The notes: generated by a model not told the origin, from the letters alone. A DNA stretch of 64,000 nucleotides from Eonycteris spelaea (GCA_003508835.1 PUFA01000007.1:13229001-13293000); one strand, 5' to 3'. Shown: positions 10,440 to 25,944, counted from the first letter of the stretch. Numbers and translations are program-made.

Positions 10440-11170
10440 AGCACACGAGCATTCAGGTGGGCAATGCTCAATAACTATTTTAATTCAACAGGTACCGAGT
10501 ACCCGCTCTCGGCCAGGCGCTGGGCCCCAGGTTCTGAGGTCAAGGTCTCGGCAATGCTCTTACAGTGATGCTCTAGTTCAGGGGAGATGGAGAAGCCAAG
10601 GAACCAAACAAGCAAGGCAACCACAGGCTGTAAGGAAATAGGAGCATGTGACCTGTGGGAGGCCCCGGAGGCCTGGGGAAGCCAGCTGTTGTGAGGAGCT
10701 TTCCCAGAGGAGGGGCTGGGTCCCAAAGAGTCCTGGAGTAGGAACAGGCTGAGAAAGAGACGGGCTGTGTGGCTGGGTGAATGGAGAGGGGGCATCGGAA
10801 GGGGAGATGTGGGCAGGATCCAAGGGGCCTTGTAAAACATGATAAGGGGTTGGATTTCATTTAGTCTGCAAGCAGTGGAGAACATTTGGAGGGTTTAAGG
10901 AGAGGAGTGACATGGTTTTAACACTTTTCAAAGAGGCTTGTGGATTACAGAATGAAAGCCAAGAAGCGGGGAAGGGGGCCGACCCAGTGAGCTGAGGTCA
11001 GAGCAGTGGAGGACAGAAGGGGAGAGACGGCTGCTGGGTTTCAGGTGGAGGATTTAAAAAAAAAATCAAATCTAACTCCTAAGTTTTGAGTCTGAGCTGC
11101 TGAGCAGATGACCATGCCATTTACTAATGGGGAAGGTTAAAGAGGACAGATTTAAGAGAAAATCAGGTAA
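10440..11170 (+). repeat. L2 LINE fragment
   Basis: Follows the L2 3' region in order: GGATCCAAGGGGCCTTGTAA, TTGGATTTCATTTAGTCTGC, AAGGAGAGGAGTGACATGG, then CTCCTAAGTTTTGAGTCTG and GACCATGCCATTTACTAATG. It lies antisense to ABTB2. Confidence 0.65.
11066..11149 (+). repeat. 84-bp duplicated L2 segment, copy A
   Basis: Starts TCAAATCTAACTCC and ends AAGAGGACAG, preceded by 10 A at 11056-11065. It matches copy B at 12260-12343 at 82 of 84 positions (CTGCTGAGC against CATCTGAGC is the only difference). Copy A sits in natural L2 context on both sides, so it is probably the source. Confidence 0.95.
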
Positions 11171-11402
11171 GAACCTGTGGAGTGGGTGCGACTCAGCCAC
11201 TTGCCCCGGGGCCCACAGCCTGCTGGCACAGCCGGAATGTGAGCTGGGATCGAGGTCGGGCTCATCTCCCAAGCTGTACCCCAGGCTCCAGCAGGAGTTA
11301 CTGACCCTCCCTCCTTCCCTGCACTGCCCTTTAAAGCTGCCCAGCCACCTGCATTTCCTAGCCTGGTGGAGAAGAGTATGTGGACATCCTGGAGGTCCTC
11401 AC

Positions 11403-11516
11403 CTTGGCGTACTTGTAGGTGTTCACGGCGCTGTCCACGCTGAGGGTCTGGGAGCACAGGATCTCGCAGTGCCTCTGCAGGGCGTCCAGCTGGAACAGGC
11501 TGGCAGCCGACAGCAG
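11403..11516 (-). CDS. ABTB2: ABTB2 exon 16
   Basis: Reads LLSAASLFQL, DALQRHCEIL, CSQTLSVDSA, VNTYKYAK, residues about 923-960, in phase 0 on both sides (114 nt). This is the end of the BTB fold (the LLxAAxxFQLxxLQxHCE helix pair shared by most BTB proteins) and the start of the following helical extension. The acceptor CCCCACTAG is at plus-strand 11517-11518 and the donor GTGAGG begins at 11402 going down. No defect. Confidence 0.97.
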
Positions 11517-11787
11517 CTAGTGGGGAGGCAAAGGTGGCTTTGGGTCTGCAGGGCCAGGCCTGGGGCTCAGGCATCATAGAACAGAGGGATGCTTCGCGCT
11601 GGGTGCCTTGCTTCTTCCCGACCTTAGGGCCCTGCCCACATCAGCAGGTTGAGTCTGATGGCTTTGATTTATTTCTGCTCTAGGCCAGCTAGGTATTTGC
11701 TGGGACACCCAGGATGGGTGACAGATGCTAGCTGGAATTCCTGACCTCAAGAGTTCTTCAACTATAAGCTATACCCTTCATGTACAC

Positions 11788-12010
11788 CAGCGGTCCCCAC
11801 CCTTTTTGCCACCAGGGACTGGTGCTCCCATGAGAATCCAATGCCTAATGGTCCGAGGTGGAGCTGAGGCGGTGATGCTAGTGCTGGGAGAGGCTGCAAA
11901 TACAGATGGAGCTTCACTGGCTCACCGCCACTTGCCTCCGGCTGTGCAGCCCGGTTCCTAAGAGGCCACGGACCAGGACCGGTCCATAGCCTGGGAATTG
12001 GGGAACGCTG
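11788..12010 (+). mobile_element. Short hAT-like nonautonomous DNA transposon, copy 1
   Basis: Ends are CAGCGGTCCCCACCC and GGAATTGGGGAACGCTG, which are imperfect inverted repeats. The flanks ATGTACAC (11780-11787) and GTCTACAC (12011-12018) form an imperfect 8-bp target duplication, the size hAT elements make. There is no coding capacity. The same family occurs at 41581-41786. Confidence 0.75.
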
Positions 12011-12235
12011 GTCTACACGACCTTCTAGCCATGCGCTCAGCCAGCAGTGGTTCTGTTTTCTAAGCTGTGAGGAGGTGAGCAGATACTCCTGGGCCTCCTC
12101 CCATCCCCACTGGTGAGTCCCTTTCTAACCCTGGGTGTGGCCCAGGAGGTCAGGCTTGGTGGCTGCACAATTCTCCAGTCTCTCAGAATAGCCCTTGCTG
12201 TCACACACGCAGAAAGGACTAGCAAGGAGATTACC

Positions 12236-12259
12236 AAAAAAAAAAAAAAAAAAAAAAAA
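12236..12259 (+). repeat. A24 homopolymer
   Basis: Twenty-four A before copy B of the 84-bp duplicate. The run before copy A has ten A, so the tract was probably part of the duplicated unit and expanded, or its length is a sequencing artefact. Confidence 0.9.
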
Positions 12260-12343
12260 TCAAATCTAACTCCTAAGTTTTGAGTCTGAGCATCTGAGCA
12301 GATGACCATGCCATTTACTAATGGGGAAGGTTAAAGAGGACAG
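12260..12343 (+). repeat. 84-bp duplicated L2 segment, copy B
   Basis: Near-identical to 11066-11149 (82/84). Unlike copy A it is followed by non-L2 sequence (GGAGGCCACCTTCCTCC), so it is the inserted copy. It lies in the neighbouring intron, 1.2 kb away, in the same orientation. Confidence 0.95.
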
Positions 12344-12505
12344 GGAGGCCACCTTCCTCCCCTCCTCATCTCTCCACATGCTGAGAGAGGGGCTGAGAGC
12401 TGGCAGGAGTCTCCGGCTGGAGAGGCACAGGCATGGAGCGCATGGGGAGACACGGACAGGTGGGCTCCAGGCCCCCAGGGCTGAGCGAACCGGCCGGCTC
12501 CTCAC

Positions 12506-12574
12506 CTCCAGGATGTCGGCGGTGGGAATGTCCATGGATTCCGTCCCTCCGTGGTACAGATACTGCATCATCAT
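12506..12574 (-). CDS. ABTB2: ABTB2 exon 15
   Basis: Short exon of 69 nt, phase 0 at both ends, reading MMMQYLYHGG, TESMDIPTAD, ILE (residues about 900-922). It is the middle of the BTB domain: the MMQYLYxGG strand-helix turn and the IPxxDILE segment match the BTB consensus (F..ll.fiYtg...i......ll). The acceptor CGATGCAG is at plus-strand 12575-12576 and the donor GTGAGG follows GAG. No defect. Confidence 0.97.
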
Positions 12575-15210
12575 CTGCATCGGGAAGAGGCCCCGTGTGA
12601 ACACCAGATAGACCCTCAGTGCCACCGTCCTCACCCGGCTTCCAGAATGCCACGCCAGCTGCTCCCCGCAGGGACCCGAACCATGCCCTCTGCGTGTTGA
12701 TGTCTGCGGATGCTCCAGCTCTCGCTCACGCCGATAACGCAAATGTTTGTGTGTTGCATGGAATGCAACCTCTACGAGCTGGCCCCCAAATCTTCTCTCC
12801 TCACTTGCTGTGTATCCTACCAGCTTCCTTCTGTGGAGCGGTTTCTCTTCGACCCTCTTAGCAGCCCACGAGCCCGGCGGGGAAGCTTCTATTCACAGTT
12901 GGGGAAATCGAGGCCCAAGGAGGGAGGCTGCTGTGGCTCAAGTCACCCAGGTCCCCGACTCCCACACCCGAGCCCTTCCAGCGCCCCAGGCACCACACTG
13001 CTCATTCCTCTTTTTACCTAAATTCTAAATATGGGGCCAGGAGGGAGGGACGTGGGGCTCCGAGGGGCCAACAGTCTACCCGGCTGCCCTCCGAAGCCGG
13101 CCTCAGCTTTCTGGTCCGTGCCAGGACTGCACGTGGAGGCAAGAGCCACATGCTGACTCCCCTCCTGGATTTGCTCCCTTGGGAAGGCAGCAGAGCCTGT
13201 GGGGGTCTGGGCCACAGGTCACCTGGCCGACTGGCCCAATCTCATGTGGGGCTCTTGGGATCAGAGGATCCTGGGATATCGAACGAGGTGGCCCGGGAGG
13301 GGAGCACTACGTTCAGTTCTGCCGAGGTCTAAGTTACAAACTCCGTCATCATGCTGGAGCCTGGGGAGGTTCCCAGTTGAAAAAAGAAAAATATCCTCTG
13401 GTTGGCTGAAGAAACAGCCCCAGCACGGAGCTGGCATGTGTGTCAGTAAACATGGCTTCGGCCGGCACAGTCAGGCTCTGTTCAGACGACGCCTCCGGGC
13501 TGAAGAGGCACCAGAGGGTCTAGCAGGAGCCCAAAATCGGTGGGGAGGAGTGGGGAGGAGGCCTGGCCAGGCTTGTCTTGGGCCCAGACCAGTCCTGGGA
13601 TACATCAGACCCTTCCCACGGAGGAGTGGGGCTCCCACGGCTTCTGCCGGAGTTCCTATGGTGATCTGACAATTACATGCATGTGTCTGTCTGTCCCTCC
13701 AGGTGGTGGGCACCTCCGGTGGGCTCACAGCTGGGTTCCTCCGCCATCGCCCCCGCACATGCTGGGCAGAGCACCAGCAGGACAGCTGTGGCCTATGAGG
13801 GCAAAAGCCCCTGGCCCAGGGCTGGGAATGGAGCAGGTGGGTGAGATCTCCCAGGATTCTTTGCTAAGGGACAGCCTCAGGGAAGCCTCTCAGCCAGAGG
13901 GGCCTCAGGAGTGAGGGCTGGGAAACAGGCAATGGCAGCCTGCAGCTCCCCTTCCTGGCCTGAGGCAGCCTCCTGTTGTATCTGGAGAGCTGGTTTGGGC
14001 AAGGCCCAGCCATCTGTGGTGCCCTGAGGTCACTTGAATGCTTATGAGTCCACAGAAGTCCGACCAGAATTGCTCCCTGGGAGCCTTGCTGTGGGAGCTG
14101 AGTGGCTGGCAGGCAGAGGTAGATTAATTTTGCACAGCCTGGCACTCCCCAGGGAGGACTGGGTCATCTGCTTTGTGGGGCTGGGGGCCGGCGGGGCTGC
14201 TCTCGGAAAGACCCCAGGCAGGATCAGCTGCTGTCCCTTTCCTGTCTTCCCAGGGCTCTCCCCACCACACCTATCACACTATTTCACAAGCCTGCCTCCT
14301 GGAGGGTCGGGTCCCTGTCCTGTTTACTGCTGTCTCCACAGCACCCATAAATGACTAAATGCTAAACAGATGGCTAAGGGAACAAAGAGGGACTAAGCCA
14401 TTTTAGACGGTGGCTTCTTGGGCTTCTGGGAGACTCTGTGATCTGGTCCTGGACCCACACACCAGTTGCTTCTTGACCTCTGTCTCAGCCCCTAAGGGTC
14501 ACCCCTACAGCCCAGAACCCCCGCACAGCCTAGAGACCTGTAGTTGCCACTTTCCAGAAAGGAGCTCTCTGCCGGGGCTCGGCTGAGATCCCAGCCTGTC
14601 TCTTCCTCCAGCCTCGGCCTCCCGAGTTTCCATTATGCAACCTCTTATGTTCTCCAAAGCTTGGAGGTCAAAAGGCCTGACCTTATCTTCCACAACCAGG
14701 ATGGGGTCCTCATGGCTTTTTCTGCTTAGCCAATATGGCTAGGGGTGATTAGCCAGCACAAGTGCTTCCCAAACTGTGTGTGCATATCACCGCCTGGGGT
14801 CTTGTTACCATGTGGGAGGTCAGGGGTGGGGCCTGAGGTGCTGCATTTCCCAAAGGTGCTCAGACAGTATCCGTGCTGGTGGGAGCTCTGAAGAACGAGG
14901 GCTCACAGCGTGTGTGGGGTGTGCCTGCCCTTACACGTCTGTTTGCCTAGACCCCCTCGTCCAGTGGTTAAAGCTCAGGACCTGTGAGACAGGCTCTGAA
15001 GCTACAACTCCACAATGGACTGGCTCCCTGTGCCTGGGAAGAACCTGGACCACTGATTCAGCAGAACACAGAAGGTGCTGGGGATGGAGCGGAAGCTTAT
15101 GACAGACTCACGGCTGCCTCCTCCCCCACCCAGATGGACAAAGCCAAGGCCAGGCTCCTGGGGGAGGCGGCATTCCCCGCCAAAAGCATGCAGCACCGAG
15201 ATCCACGCAC
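12575..15210 (-). other. ABTB2: ABTB2 intron 14
   Basis: 2.6 kb intron. A MER3-like hAT fossil lies at 14762-14875, and a small MIR-like piece (GTGGTTAAAGCTCAGGACC) near 14962. I see no other structured feature. Confidence 0.8.
14762..14875 (+). repeat. MER3-like hAT-Charlie fragment
   Basis: GTGCTTCCCAAACTGTGTG, TGCATATCACCGCCTGGGG, TCTTGTTACC and GGGTGGGGCCTGAGGTGC follow the MER3 order ('cagtgcttctcaaact...aatcacctggggatcttgtt...ggtggggcctgag'). Confidence 0.6.
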
Positions 15211-15301
15211 CTGGAAAATGTGGTACTTCATGTCGCTGATCTCAATGGTTTTGCTGCTGCTGCCGTCTTGTTCCGACTTATTGGTCATCAGCGTCTTGAA
15301 C
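15211..15301 (-). CDS. ABTB2: ABTB2 exon 14
   Basis: One base completes the Arg codon of exon 13; then FKTLMTNKSE, QDGSSSKTIE, ISDMKYHIFQ (residues about 870-899, 91 nt). This covers the BTB segment after the first helix, including the conserved I-x-I-x-D-x-x-Y-x-x-F motif (IEISDMKYHIF). A run of three Ser codons replaces the sequence I remember as DGDSSK in human, an ordinary substitution. The acceptor is CCGTTCCAG (AG at 15302-15303) and the donor GTGCGTG. No defect. Confidence 0.97.
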
Positions 15302-15824
15302 CTGGAACGGAGGGGGTGAAACAAGGCCGGTCTTGAACGTGACTTTTACTTCATCACTGGGCACTGATGGAACCACCCATCATTTGACCGGTCACTGAGA
15401 GATGGAACGTTTTAAAAATTACTGCCGCATACCCGTAATTCTCAATGAGTGACATCTTACATCACCCGGGGCTGACAGCTGCCCCTGCTGTCCTCATATG
15501 AATGACCATTCACACCTGTGGCCAGAAAACTGACCCTTCATTCCAGAATATTTATGTTTCTTAATCAAAAGCAGTAATTTGACCAGAAAGAATATAACCT
15601 CAGTGCTCTCTGGGTGAACTCTGGTCCCATCCTTATTGTCCCTGTCACTCTGCCTTACATCCCCTGTAGGGTGGGGGTGCAGGGGGGGGTCTGTTGCTAT
15701 GTGACACACTCCGGCAGGGGCCGCCCCAGCCAAAGGCTCTTCTCCAGCACGTCTGTCACTTCACATCTGAAAGAAGCTGCGCTCGCTCCTGGGGGCTGCC
15801 ACTTTGTTCGCCGAGGCTGCCTAC
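15302..15824 (-). other. ABTB2: ABTB2 intron 13
   Basis: Intron of 523 nt with a G8 run near 15681-15688. No repeat or gene recognised. Confidence 0.85.
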
Positions 15825-15927
15825 CTGTTAGAAGCCGTCACCAACAGGACTTTATGTGCGTAAAACAGCTTTCCTTCCACTAGGAAGGTCACGTCCGACA
15901 TCTCCTTGTTGTTCAAAAAGTGAGGAT
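15825..15927 (-). CDS. ABTB2: ABTB2 exon 13, start of BTB domain
   Basis: Two bases complete an Asp codon from exon 12; then [33 protein letters not shown] and two bases of the Arg codon (residues about 836-869, 103 nt). This is the classic BTB entry: [10 protein letters not shown].[10 protein letters not shown].S. The His-Lys pair and the leading Asp of SDVTF are the family's most conserved residues and are intact. On the human-like numbering Met of MSDV falls at residue 844. The acceptor is TTCGGCACAG and the donor GTAGGC. No defect. Confidence 0.98.
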
Positions 15928-16165
15928 CTGTGCCGAAAGGGAAGAGAGACGGAGAAATGACGGAAGCGCCCACCTCTGGGGGTGTGGGGTGTGGGGTGTG
16001 GGGGTGCGGGGGTGGGATGCAAAGGTGGAGAATCGAGAAAATGAGGCCAGGGCCTTGGCACCTGGAAATGGCGAAAGATGAGAGGGAGAGAAATAGAAGA
16101 GAGGGGAGGGAGATCTGGGAAGTGCGGGCGGAGGGTGGCTGGGTGGGCGGAGGGCAGGCCCTCAC
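15928..16165 (-). other. ABTB2: ABTB2 intron 12 (238 nt) with G-rich tract
   Basis: Very short intron. About a sixth of it is a G-quadruplex-type tract on the plus strand at 15978-16014, and the rest is purine-rich on the same strand, giving pyrimidine-rich sense sequence. Confidence 0.85.
15978..16014 (+). other. Predicted G-quadruplex motif
   Basis: Six tracts of three to five G with 1-3 nt loops (GGGGGTGTGGGGTGTGGGG followed by TGTGGGGG, TGCGGGGG and TGGG). It is on the plus strand, which is the ABTB2 template strand, so the RNA itself is C-rich here. Confidence 0.85.
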
Positions 16166-16271
16166 CTAGTCTGGCCGGCAGGGTCTTCCGGATCTCCGGA
16201 ATGCTGGGTATGGGGCTGCTGCCGTAGCAGTGCGTGAAGATCGCGGCCAGCTGCTGGATGACCGAGTCGTT
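16166..16271 (-). CDS. ABTB2: ABTB2 exon 12
   Basis: Reads NDSVIQQLAA, IFTHCYGSSP, IPSIPEIRKT, LPARL plus one base of the next Asp codon (residues about 800-834, 106 nt). It forms the linker just before the BTB domain. The acceptor is CCCCGACAG and the donor GTGAGG. The [29 protein letters not shown] junction is highly conserved between ABTB2 and its paralogue ABTB3 (BTBD11) as I remember them. No defect. Confidence 0.96.
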
Positions 16272-18915
<2,644 letters not shown>

Positions 18916-19049
18916 ACAGGTCAGAGTGTCTGAAACACAGCACGTGGTCTGCTCACCCCTTCCATTGATAAGAATAATGTGAAGTGAAGACGAATGTTAT
19001 ATAAAATTCATTCATATATACGAATGTGTATAATTTTGGACTTGACAGC

Positions 19050-19185
19050 GCCTGTTACCATGCACTGCTGCACTCAGCCCTGGGAGGTCCCATGAACATC
19101 GCCATTTATAGGTGATAAATACGTCTTGATTAGGGTCACACTAGGCAGGAGTGCAAACCCAGGACTTCTGGGTCCAAACCAAGCC
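19050..19185 (-). repeat. MIR SINE, reverse
   Basis: CATCGCCATTTATAGGTGAT, TAGGGTCACACTAGGCAGG and AGTGCAAACCCAGGACTTCT give the reverse MIR order (cells-to-field text 'cccattttacag...ggtcacacagc...gaacccagg'). Confidence 0.5.
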
Positions 19186-20339
19186 TCCCGCTCATCTGTC
19201 ACATCCTATAGCTTAGGGACTCTGGGATGGCTGCAGCATGGGCATCTGAGGACTGAACCTCCTCCCAGCAGCCCTGCCGGCCCCCTCCCCTCTCCCCTCC
19301 CCACCCCATGATGGAGGCCAGGCTGTGCCACACGGCCAAGCTCATGGCCCAGAGACCCCTTGGAGGGCTAGGGTCATTCCCAAGGGGTGGGTCACCTGTA
19401 GCTTTGCTAGCTCCGCGAGTGCAGAGCACCTAGTTAGTGCTGTGCACTGGTATGTGAAGGTGAGCAGCCACCATGTCTGTCCCAAAGATCCCATGTTCCA
19501 GAGAGAGAGAGAGAAGCAAGTGAGAGACAAGCAATCTCCGTGTACAGCGAAGAAGCCGCAATGGGGGAGAACGCGGGGTGCTGGGTAGGGCAGGGAGGCC
19601 ACGATGTGCATGATGGCAGCTGAGGGAGAGGGTGATGGTAGCTAAGGTGGGTGAGTGTGGGGGACAGGGCCAGCAGAAGGTGCAGAGGAAAAGCATCTGG
19701 GGGAGGGGCCCCAGCAAGGGCACTGGCTGGCTTTGGGAACAGTGTTCAGAACGGGGAGTAACGTCCGCCTGCCCTTCTCTGCCTTCTAATCACCTTCTCT
19801 CCATCTCTCTCTGCTCTCCCAGAGCTGCCTAATGGCTCTGGTCTCAGCCTGCTGCTGCCCCATCACACCCACGGCAGCCTTGGCCCCCACAATGCAAGAC
19901 CCGCCATCTGCTCCCGGAGCGAGATGTGATTTCCTGCAGAGCTGTCAGGAGGCGTTTCGTGGCCGAGCCATATGCTGCGTGGAAGCACCTGGAGCCACTG
20001 GGCACGGAAGGGACGTGGCCCCGAGGGAGGCCGCGGGCGGGTGCAGGGCAGAGGGTCTTCTGGGATATGGGGGGCCTGCCTTGGGCATCAGGAGCCCCAG
20101 GCTCCAGTCCCTGGTCTGCCAGGAACCAGCTGTGACCCAGTGTCTCCAGGCCCTCCAACTTCCGGGGCCCCCGTGTAGGGGGCCTGGGTCTCCTTCTCTG
20201 GGCTCACACGTCGCACTCACCCCCCAACAGTGTCTGGAAAGATTTCCTGGCCAAGCTGTCCGCTCCCCACTGAGGAGTCAAGGCTCCTGAGGCCCGTTTG
20301 TGTCCCTACATCACAGGGGGCAGGAGCCTGGTTGGGTAC

Positions 20340-20475
20340 CTGTGGCCGTGGGCAGCAGAGTGGCTGAAGCAGTTCATATCCTCGTGGAGGGAGGAGGCCA
20401 TGCCATTGGCTTCGAGCATGCTGAGGAGGGGGTCAGCTCCTCGGCTCAGCAACAAGCTGACCAGCTCATAGTTCC
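20340..20475 (-). CDS. ABTB2: ABTB2 exon 9, ankyrin repeats
   Basis: Two bases complete Gly 618; then NYELVSLLLS, RGADPLLSML, EANGMASSLH, EDMNCFSHSA, AHGH and two bases of Arg 663 (136 nt). The NYELVSLLLSRGADPLLS piece is the second half of an ankyrin repeat that begins in exon 8. A loop follows, and FSHSAAHGH starts the next repeat, finished in exon 10. The acceptor is TTTCAG and the donor GTACCC. No defect. Confidence 0.97.
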
Positions 20476-20756
20476 CTGAAAGACAAAGTGGCCTGAGGAT
20501 GTCTCCATCACCCACATCACTGCGCCCCTCTGCTTGGCCTCCCTGGGTGCCAGCTCAGCAGAGACGCTGATGGATAAAGTGAGGGAGCCACCCCAGGGGG
20601 TTCAGGAGGGGTTTCAGGGCTCACCGCAGGGGTCCATGTGAGAGGCCCAATGCCTAGCTACAAGCCCAGCCAGGGTGGGTGACGAAGTGGGGCAGGGTAG
20701 GTAGAGCCTTAGGGCAGCGGGGGACCCTTGCTGGACAGAGCAGTACTTGTACCCAC
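20476..20756 (-). other. ABTB2: ABTB2 intron 8
   Basis: 281 nt intron bounded by GTGGGT and TTTCAG. Nothing else is recognised. Confidence 0.85.
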
Positions 20757-20853
20757 CAGCCGCAGAGGCGAGCTGCAGAGGCGTCTCTGCACAGCTGTCC
20801 TCACCGCCACTCACCGCTGAGCCCTCCACGTGGGCACCGGCGTCCAGCAGCAG
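20757..20853 (-). CDS. ABTB2: ABTB2 exon 8, ankyrin repeats
   Basis: Phase 0 start: [32 protein letters not shown] and one base of Gly 618 (97 nt, residues about 586-617). [12 protein letters not shown] closes the ankyrin repeat begun in exon 7. [11 protein letters not shown] opens the next, with the usual TPLxxAxxxG turn intact. The acceptor is CCCTGACAG and the donor GTGGGT. Confidence 0.97.
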
Positions 20854-23483
<2,630 letters not shown>

Positions 23484-23744
23484 CTACATGAATCAAAGGC
23501 AGATGCTCAACTGTCTGGGAACAGAACATGACAATGACACATATTCCACAGGCCTCTGCCACTGAAACCATAAACCCAGGCCTCCTGCTTGCCCCGCCGC
23601 CATGCTGAGCCAGCCTGTGCCTTATGCTGGAGCAGCCTGCCTCTCCTACGTCCACCGGATATATGCCACTTGAAGGGAGAGCAGGGGACATTTCCATGAG
23701 AGCTTCCAGACACCGCAGGCCCGGCAGCCGGACTCAGGTGCACA

Positions 23745-23915
23745 GCTACCTCTGCCACGGGGGGCTGTAGACTTTGTAAAAGTTACGTGTACCTCTCTGT
23801 GCCTCAGTTTCTTCATCTTTAGAATAGAAATAACAACAGTATCTCATAGGGTTGCTGTAAAGAGTATTCCTTATTATACATCAGGTGTTTAGCACAGAGT
23901 AAGCTTATCTTGATT
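23745..23915 (+). repeat. MIR SINE
   Basis: CTCTCTGTGCCTCAGTTTCTTCATC, then TATCTCATAGGGTTGCTGTA and GTTTAGCACAGAGTAAGC; a good plus-oriented MIR. Confidence 0.7.
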
Positions 23916-23984
23916 AAGTTAACCGAACTAACACAATGACATGGCTCCTATATATTAAGTTGTCATATCCTAACCTGCCCTAGG

Positions 23985-24220
23985 CCCTAGGCCCTGTGTT
24001 CCGAGCAAATCCCTGTGTGAAGTGATTTATACGCATTGTCTCATATTTATATGCATTATCTCATTTAATCACCATAACATCCCTACTAAGGTGGTTCTAT
24101 TATTATCCATGTTACAGATTAGAAACAGAGAGAGGGGATTAGCTTGCTTGCCCAAGGCCTCATAAACAGGGAGAGGGAGAACTCAGACCAGAACCCAGGC
24201 CTCCGGTCTGCCTGCACTGC
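23985..24220 (-). repeat. MIR SINE, reverse
   Basis: CTCATTTAATCACCATAACA, GTTCTATTATTATCCATG, TTACAGATTAGAAACAG, TGCCCAAGGCCTCATAA and CAGAACCCAGGCCTCC give the reverse MIR order. Confidence 0.7.
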
Positions 24221-24884
24221 GAAGCTCACCAGTTGTGGCCTCTCACGGAGGGTGAAGAGGTGTCTGACTGTAACATCTTGTGCTGCTGAGCACTTCGGAG
24301 CTTTTCCAGAAGCTGAGGCCCCATTCCTGAGTTTAGATGGGTGGTTAACGGGGCTGCCTCCTGGCCAGGAATCTTTCTGTGGGGCCAGTAACAGCAGAGC
24401 AGCAGTGGAAAGTGTTATTCCACAGCTGGACCCTGGCAAGCGTTTGTCTGGAGTCCCGCGATGTTATTTATTAGGTTATTTGTGTGTAGACAAGATCTCC
24501 TTACCTCATAAATCCTTGCCTCACGCCCAGAGATAAAAAAAAATGGCCTGAGATTAATCATGGGTGAGGACTGTTTACCCACAGATCATTCTATAAATAC
24601 CAAGGCTGAGGGAATAAACAGGATCAAGCATTCAGAGAAAAGCCAACTGTCACAGAGTGAAAATTTGGCTTTGTTTTATCCCCCTCTGCACATGACTGGC
24701 TTCTTTTCTCCACACATCTGTACATGATTTGGAGTTTGCACCAGGCTAGGAGCCTTGTGAGGAGAAACTCCTTTTTTGTGTGTGTTGGCCCCATCCCTAC
24801 TCCAGACACATAAAGAGGTTACATTAAAAGAGGCTGATTAACAGAATTCAGGAATAATCACTGTCATCATCATATTAACAACGA

Positions 24885-25065
24885 AAACCAGAATGAATGT
24901 TTATTGAGCGTTTACTGGTGGCAAAGTCTCACAATAGCCCTATGGGGTGGGTACTATTATCCCCCACATCGGAGGTGGGGAAACTGAGGCTCAGCGAGGT
25001 CGAGTAGCTTGTCCGAGATGCCACGGCTACGAGGTGGCAGTTAAACATCTTGTGCTACTTGGGTG
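24885..25065 (-). repeat. MIR SINE, reverse
   Basis: TGTTTATTGAGCGTTTACTGG, GGGTACTATTATCCCCCACAT, GGGGAAACTGAGGCTCAGCG and GAGTAGCTTGTCCGAGATG. Confidence 0.7.
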
Positions 25066-25224
25066 AGTCTGAAGCTACAGGCCATGGGCCTCACGAGGAA
25101 GACAACCCCGCAGGATGAAATCTCCCGAGGAGTTCTGGAACCTGTGTTCACAGAGTAGCCCCTGGGAGATCGGGAACCAGTCTGTCGCCTCCCCACTGCG
25201 GCACCCCCCCCCCCGGCCTCGTGG

Positions 25225-25575
25225 TCTCCCCCGTCCCCACGTGCTCCAACAGCCCCACCTGCACGCTCTTGCTCCCAACATCTCCCTTCCCTGGAACGCC
25301 TCCCCCCCTCCTCTCCGCTTCACCCAATCTTCCTTCCCTCGGGCCTGGCTCAGACCCTTCAGGGGGAGGCCTCCTTCCCTTGCTGCCGCCGCCCCATCCA
25401 TCACAGTCCACTGTGGCCACGTGGTTCACCGGCTACATCATTATGCCTATATCATGCTGTCGCCTCACCTGAGAGCCTTTCCTAGCCCCTGGTCGCCATT
25501 TATTTTCCCCCATGCTTCTCTGTGGTCTCCCACGCCACAGAGCCATTGCCCACTGCAAGTGCTCACACGACAGCA
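25225..25575 (+). repeat. L2 fragment
   Basis: Follows L2 3' text such as CTTCCCTGGAACGCCTCC and GGGGAGGCCTCCTTCCC. A C11 run (25204-25214) sits at its edge. Confidence 0.55.
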
Positions 25576-25589
25576 CCGAATAAACAAGT

Positions 25590-25845
25590 TGGATAGTCCA
25601 CAGCGGGAAAGAGCACGGAGGCGGATTGCTCGGGTTCGTCGAATCGCAGCTCTGCTGCTTAGGAGTTGTGTGACCTTAGAGGAGTCCACTCTGTACCTCA
25701 GTCTCTTCATTAATAAAATGGGGATAATAATAGTGCCTGCATCGTAGGTAGGACTATTATCAAGATCCAATGAGTTAATCTGTGCCAAGTGCTGAGAATA
25801 ATGCCTGGAACATTGTTATATATAAGTGTTAACTATTTACAGCTA
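25590..25845 (+). repeat. MIR SINE, nearly full length
   Basis: Contains AAGAGCACGGAGGCGGATTG, TCTGCTGCTTAGGAGTTGTG, TGACCTTAGAGGAGTCC, AATAAAATGGGGATAATAAT and CAATGAGTTAATCTGTGCC in MIR order. Confidence 0.75.
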
Positions 25846-25944
25846 AAAAAACCCAGTAAGGTAAAAACTCAAGTTAAATTCTAATATTGTAAACACCGCC
25901 AACACTTCCTTTTCCAGCTTCATGTTACTCCTTAGCACTTCCCA

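Larger units (their letters stand above)
10250..11402 (-). other. ABTB2: ABTB2 intron 16
   Basis: Almost the whole intron is one L2-derived stretch in plus orientation (about 10440-11170), including the donor copy of the 84-bp duplication. No other gene is seen. Confidence 0.75.
11517..12505 (-). other. ABTB2: ABTB2 intron 15
   Basis: Holds a hAT-like element with target-site duplication at 11788-12010. It also holds an A24 run at 12236-12259 followed directly by copy B of the duplicated L2 segment. The remaining sequence is unremarkable. Confidence 0.8.

Noticed and set aside
12236..12259. A24 as the tail of a new SINE insertion
   Set aside because: The sequence beside it is a duplicated L2 segment, not a tRNA- or 7SL-like SINE body, and no flanking target duplication is visible.
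25115..25747. Plus-strand open frame of 210 codons
   Set aside because: It consists of L2 and MIR sequence and a poly-C run; no protein family resemblance.
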